This document shows positions 63,601 through 64,000 of a stretch of 64,000 nucleotides of DNA, one piece after another (position 1 is the first letter of the stretch; each line of letters begins with the position of its first letter). Position numbers and translations under genes: made by a program. This stretch comes from Tanytarsus gracilentus. Its lineage: Eukaryota > Arthropoda > Insecta > Diptera > Chironomidae. The stretch lies in the NCBI GenBank assembly GCA_038502055.1, contig JAXRKN010000045.1, forward strand, positions 1,510,501-1,574,500, written 5' to 3'. The notes below the pieces were generated by a model. The model had not been told where the DNA came from. It saw only the letters and a program-made list of their open reading frames with translations, and did no database searches.

Positions 63601-64000
63601 TTTTAGACAATCGATATTTCATTAACTCTATGTGTGTGTTAGATAATCGCTTCGCCATTGATGTCGCATCAGCGTTAGAGCTGAATTGTTAATTGATAGA
63701 GAATGTTAAATATTTTAGAAAATGTAAAGTGCATAGCATCGCGTACAGCTGAGAATATAATGATGGAAAAATCTACAATTTTAATTACAAGTTGTTATTG
63801 GATAACAGCCATAACAATGATGGTATTTGTTGCGTGACAACAACCAGCTACTTGTTAGAAAAGTGGCTCATGATTCACACGAGTTTATTGTTTCCACGTC
63901 ATTCTCACTTTTCACGGGAAAAGCTTTTTTTCCTTTGCCGCACGTTTAATTTATCGATAATGTATGGCTTCTATACTCATTCGGTTTGAGAGATTATTAG
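57699..64000. other. AT-rich stretch, no gene seen
   Basis: GA/CT runs and short open frames only. The longest, at 62654-63079 (141 codons), starts at a non-ATG codon and has no recognisable domain. A TTC run lies near 61248-61262. No RNA gene was recognised. Confidence 0.5.

Overview
This is eukaryotic nuclear DNA, almost certainly from an insect and most probably a nematoceran fly (midge or mosquito-like). It is strongly AT-rich, full of GA/CT-rich simple sequence, and has short AT-rich introns inside coding regions but introns of many kilobases near the 5' end of one gene. The order assignment rests on the near-identity of the roadkill protein to the fly protein as I recall it. The exact family cannot be read from the sequence.

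Two protein-coding genes can be reconstructed exon by exon. The first, on the + strand, is roadkill (rdx, the SPOP orthologue), a MATH-BTB substrate adaptor of Cullin-3 ubiquitin ligase. A start exon ends at 24199, a second exon is at 36612-36768, and five introns separate the remaining exons up to a TGA at 43311-43313. The classic form is 374 residues from the internal ATG at 36691; the spliced upstream start gives 405. A possible alternative first exon ends at 16036. Directly after the rdx TGA the same frame stays open for 189 more codons with clear coding character, to TAA at 43881-43883. The second gene, on the - strand (55528-53142, three exons, 758 residues), is a PELP1/RIX1-type ribosome-biogenesis protein. 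The two genes converge, about 9 kb apart.

The rest is intron or intergenic DNA with several repeat structures: (a) a near-perfect inverted repeat with arms of about 245-255 bp at 6590-7116; (b) two related, apparently non-autonomous inverted-repeat elements at about 19336-21551 and 50473-52228, sharing a GGGCTC...GAGYCC palindrome and a GGGGTACGCA motif; the second carries an 11-unit, roughly 33-bp minisatellite and nested GTTAACCGAT repeats; (c) a roughly 0.9-kb duplication in inverted orientation at 38435-39328 and 46461-47365, bracketing rdx exons 3 to 8; (d) a GC-richer patch with a GTGGAAA minisatellite at 3540-4140; and (e) long A/T homopolymer tracts at 5038-5310.

Layout: 1-15.9 kb no gene seen; 15.9-44.7 kb the rdx locus including two very long introns; 44.7-53.1 kb repeats and intergenic DNA; 53.1-55.6 kb the PELP1-like gene; 55.6-64 kb no gene seen. 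I saw no tRNA, rRNA or recognisable microRNA by eye, but I could not run a covariance search.
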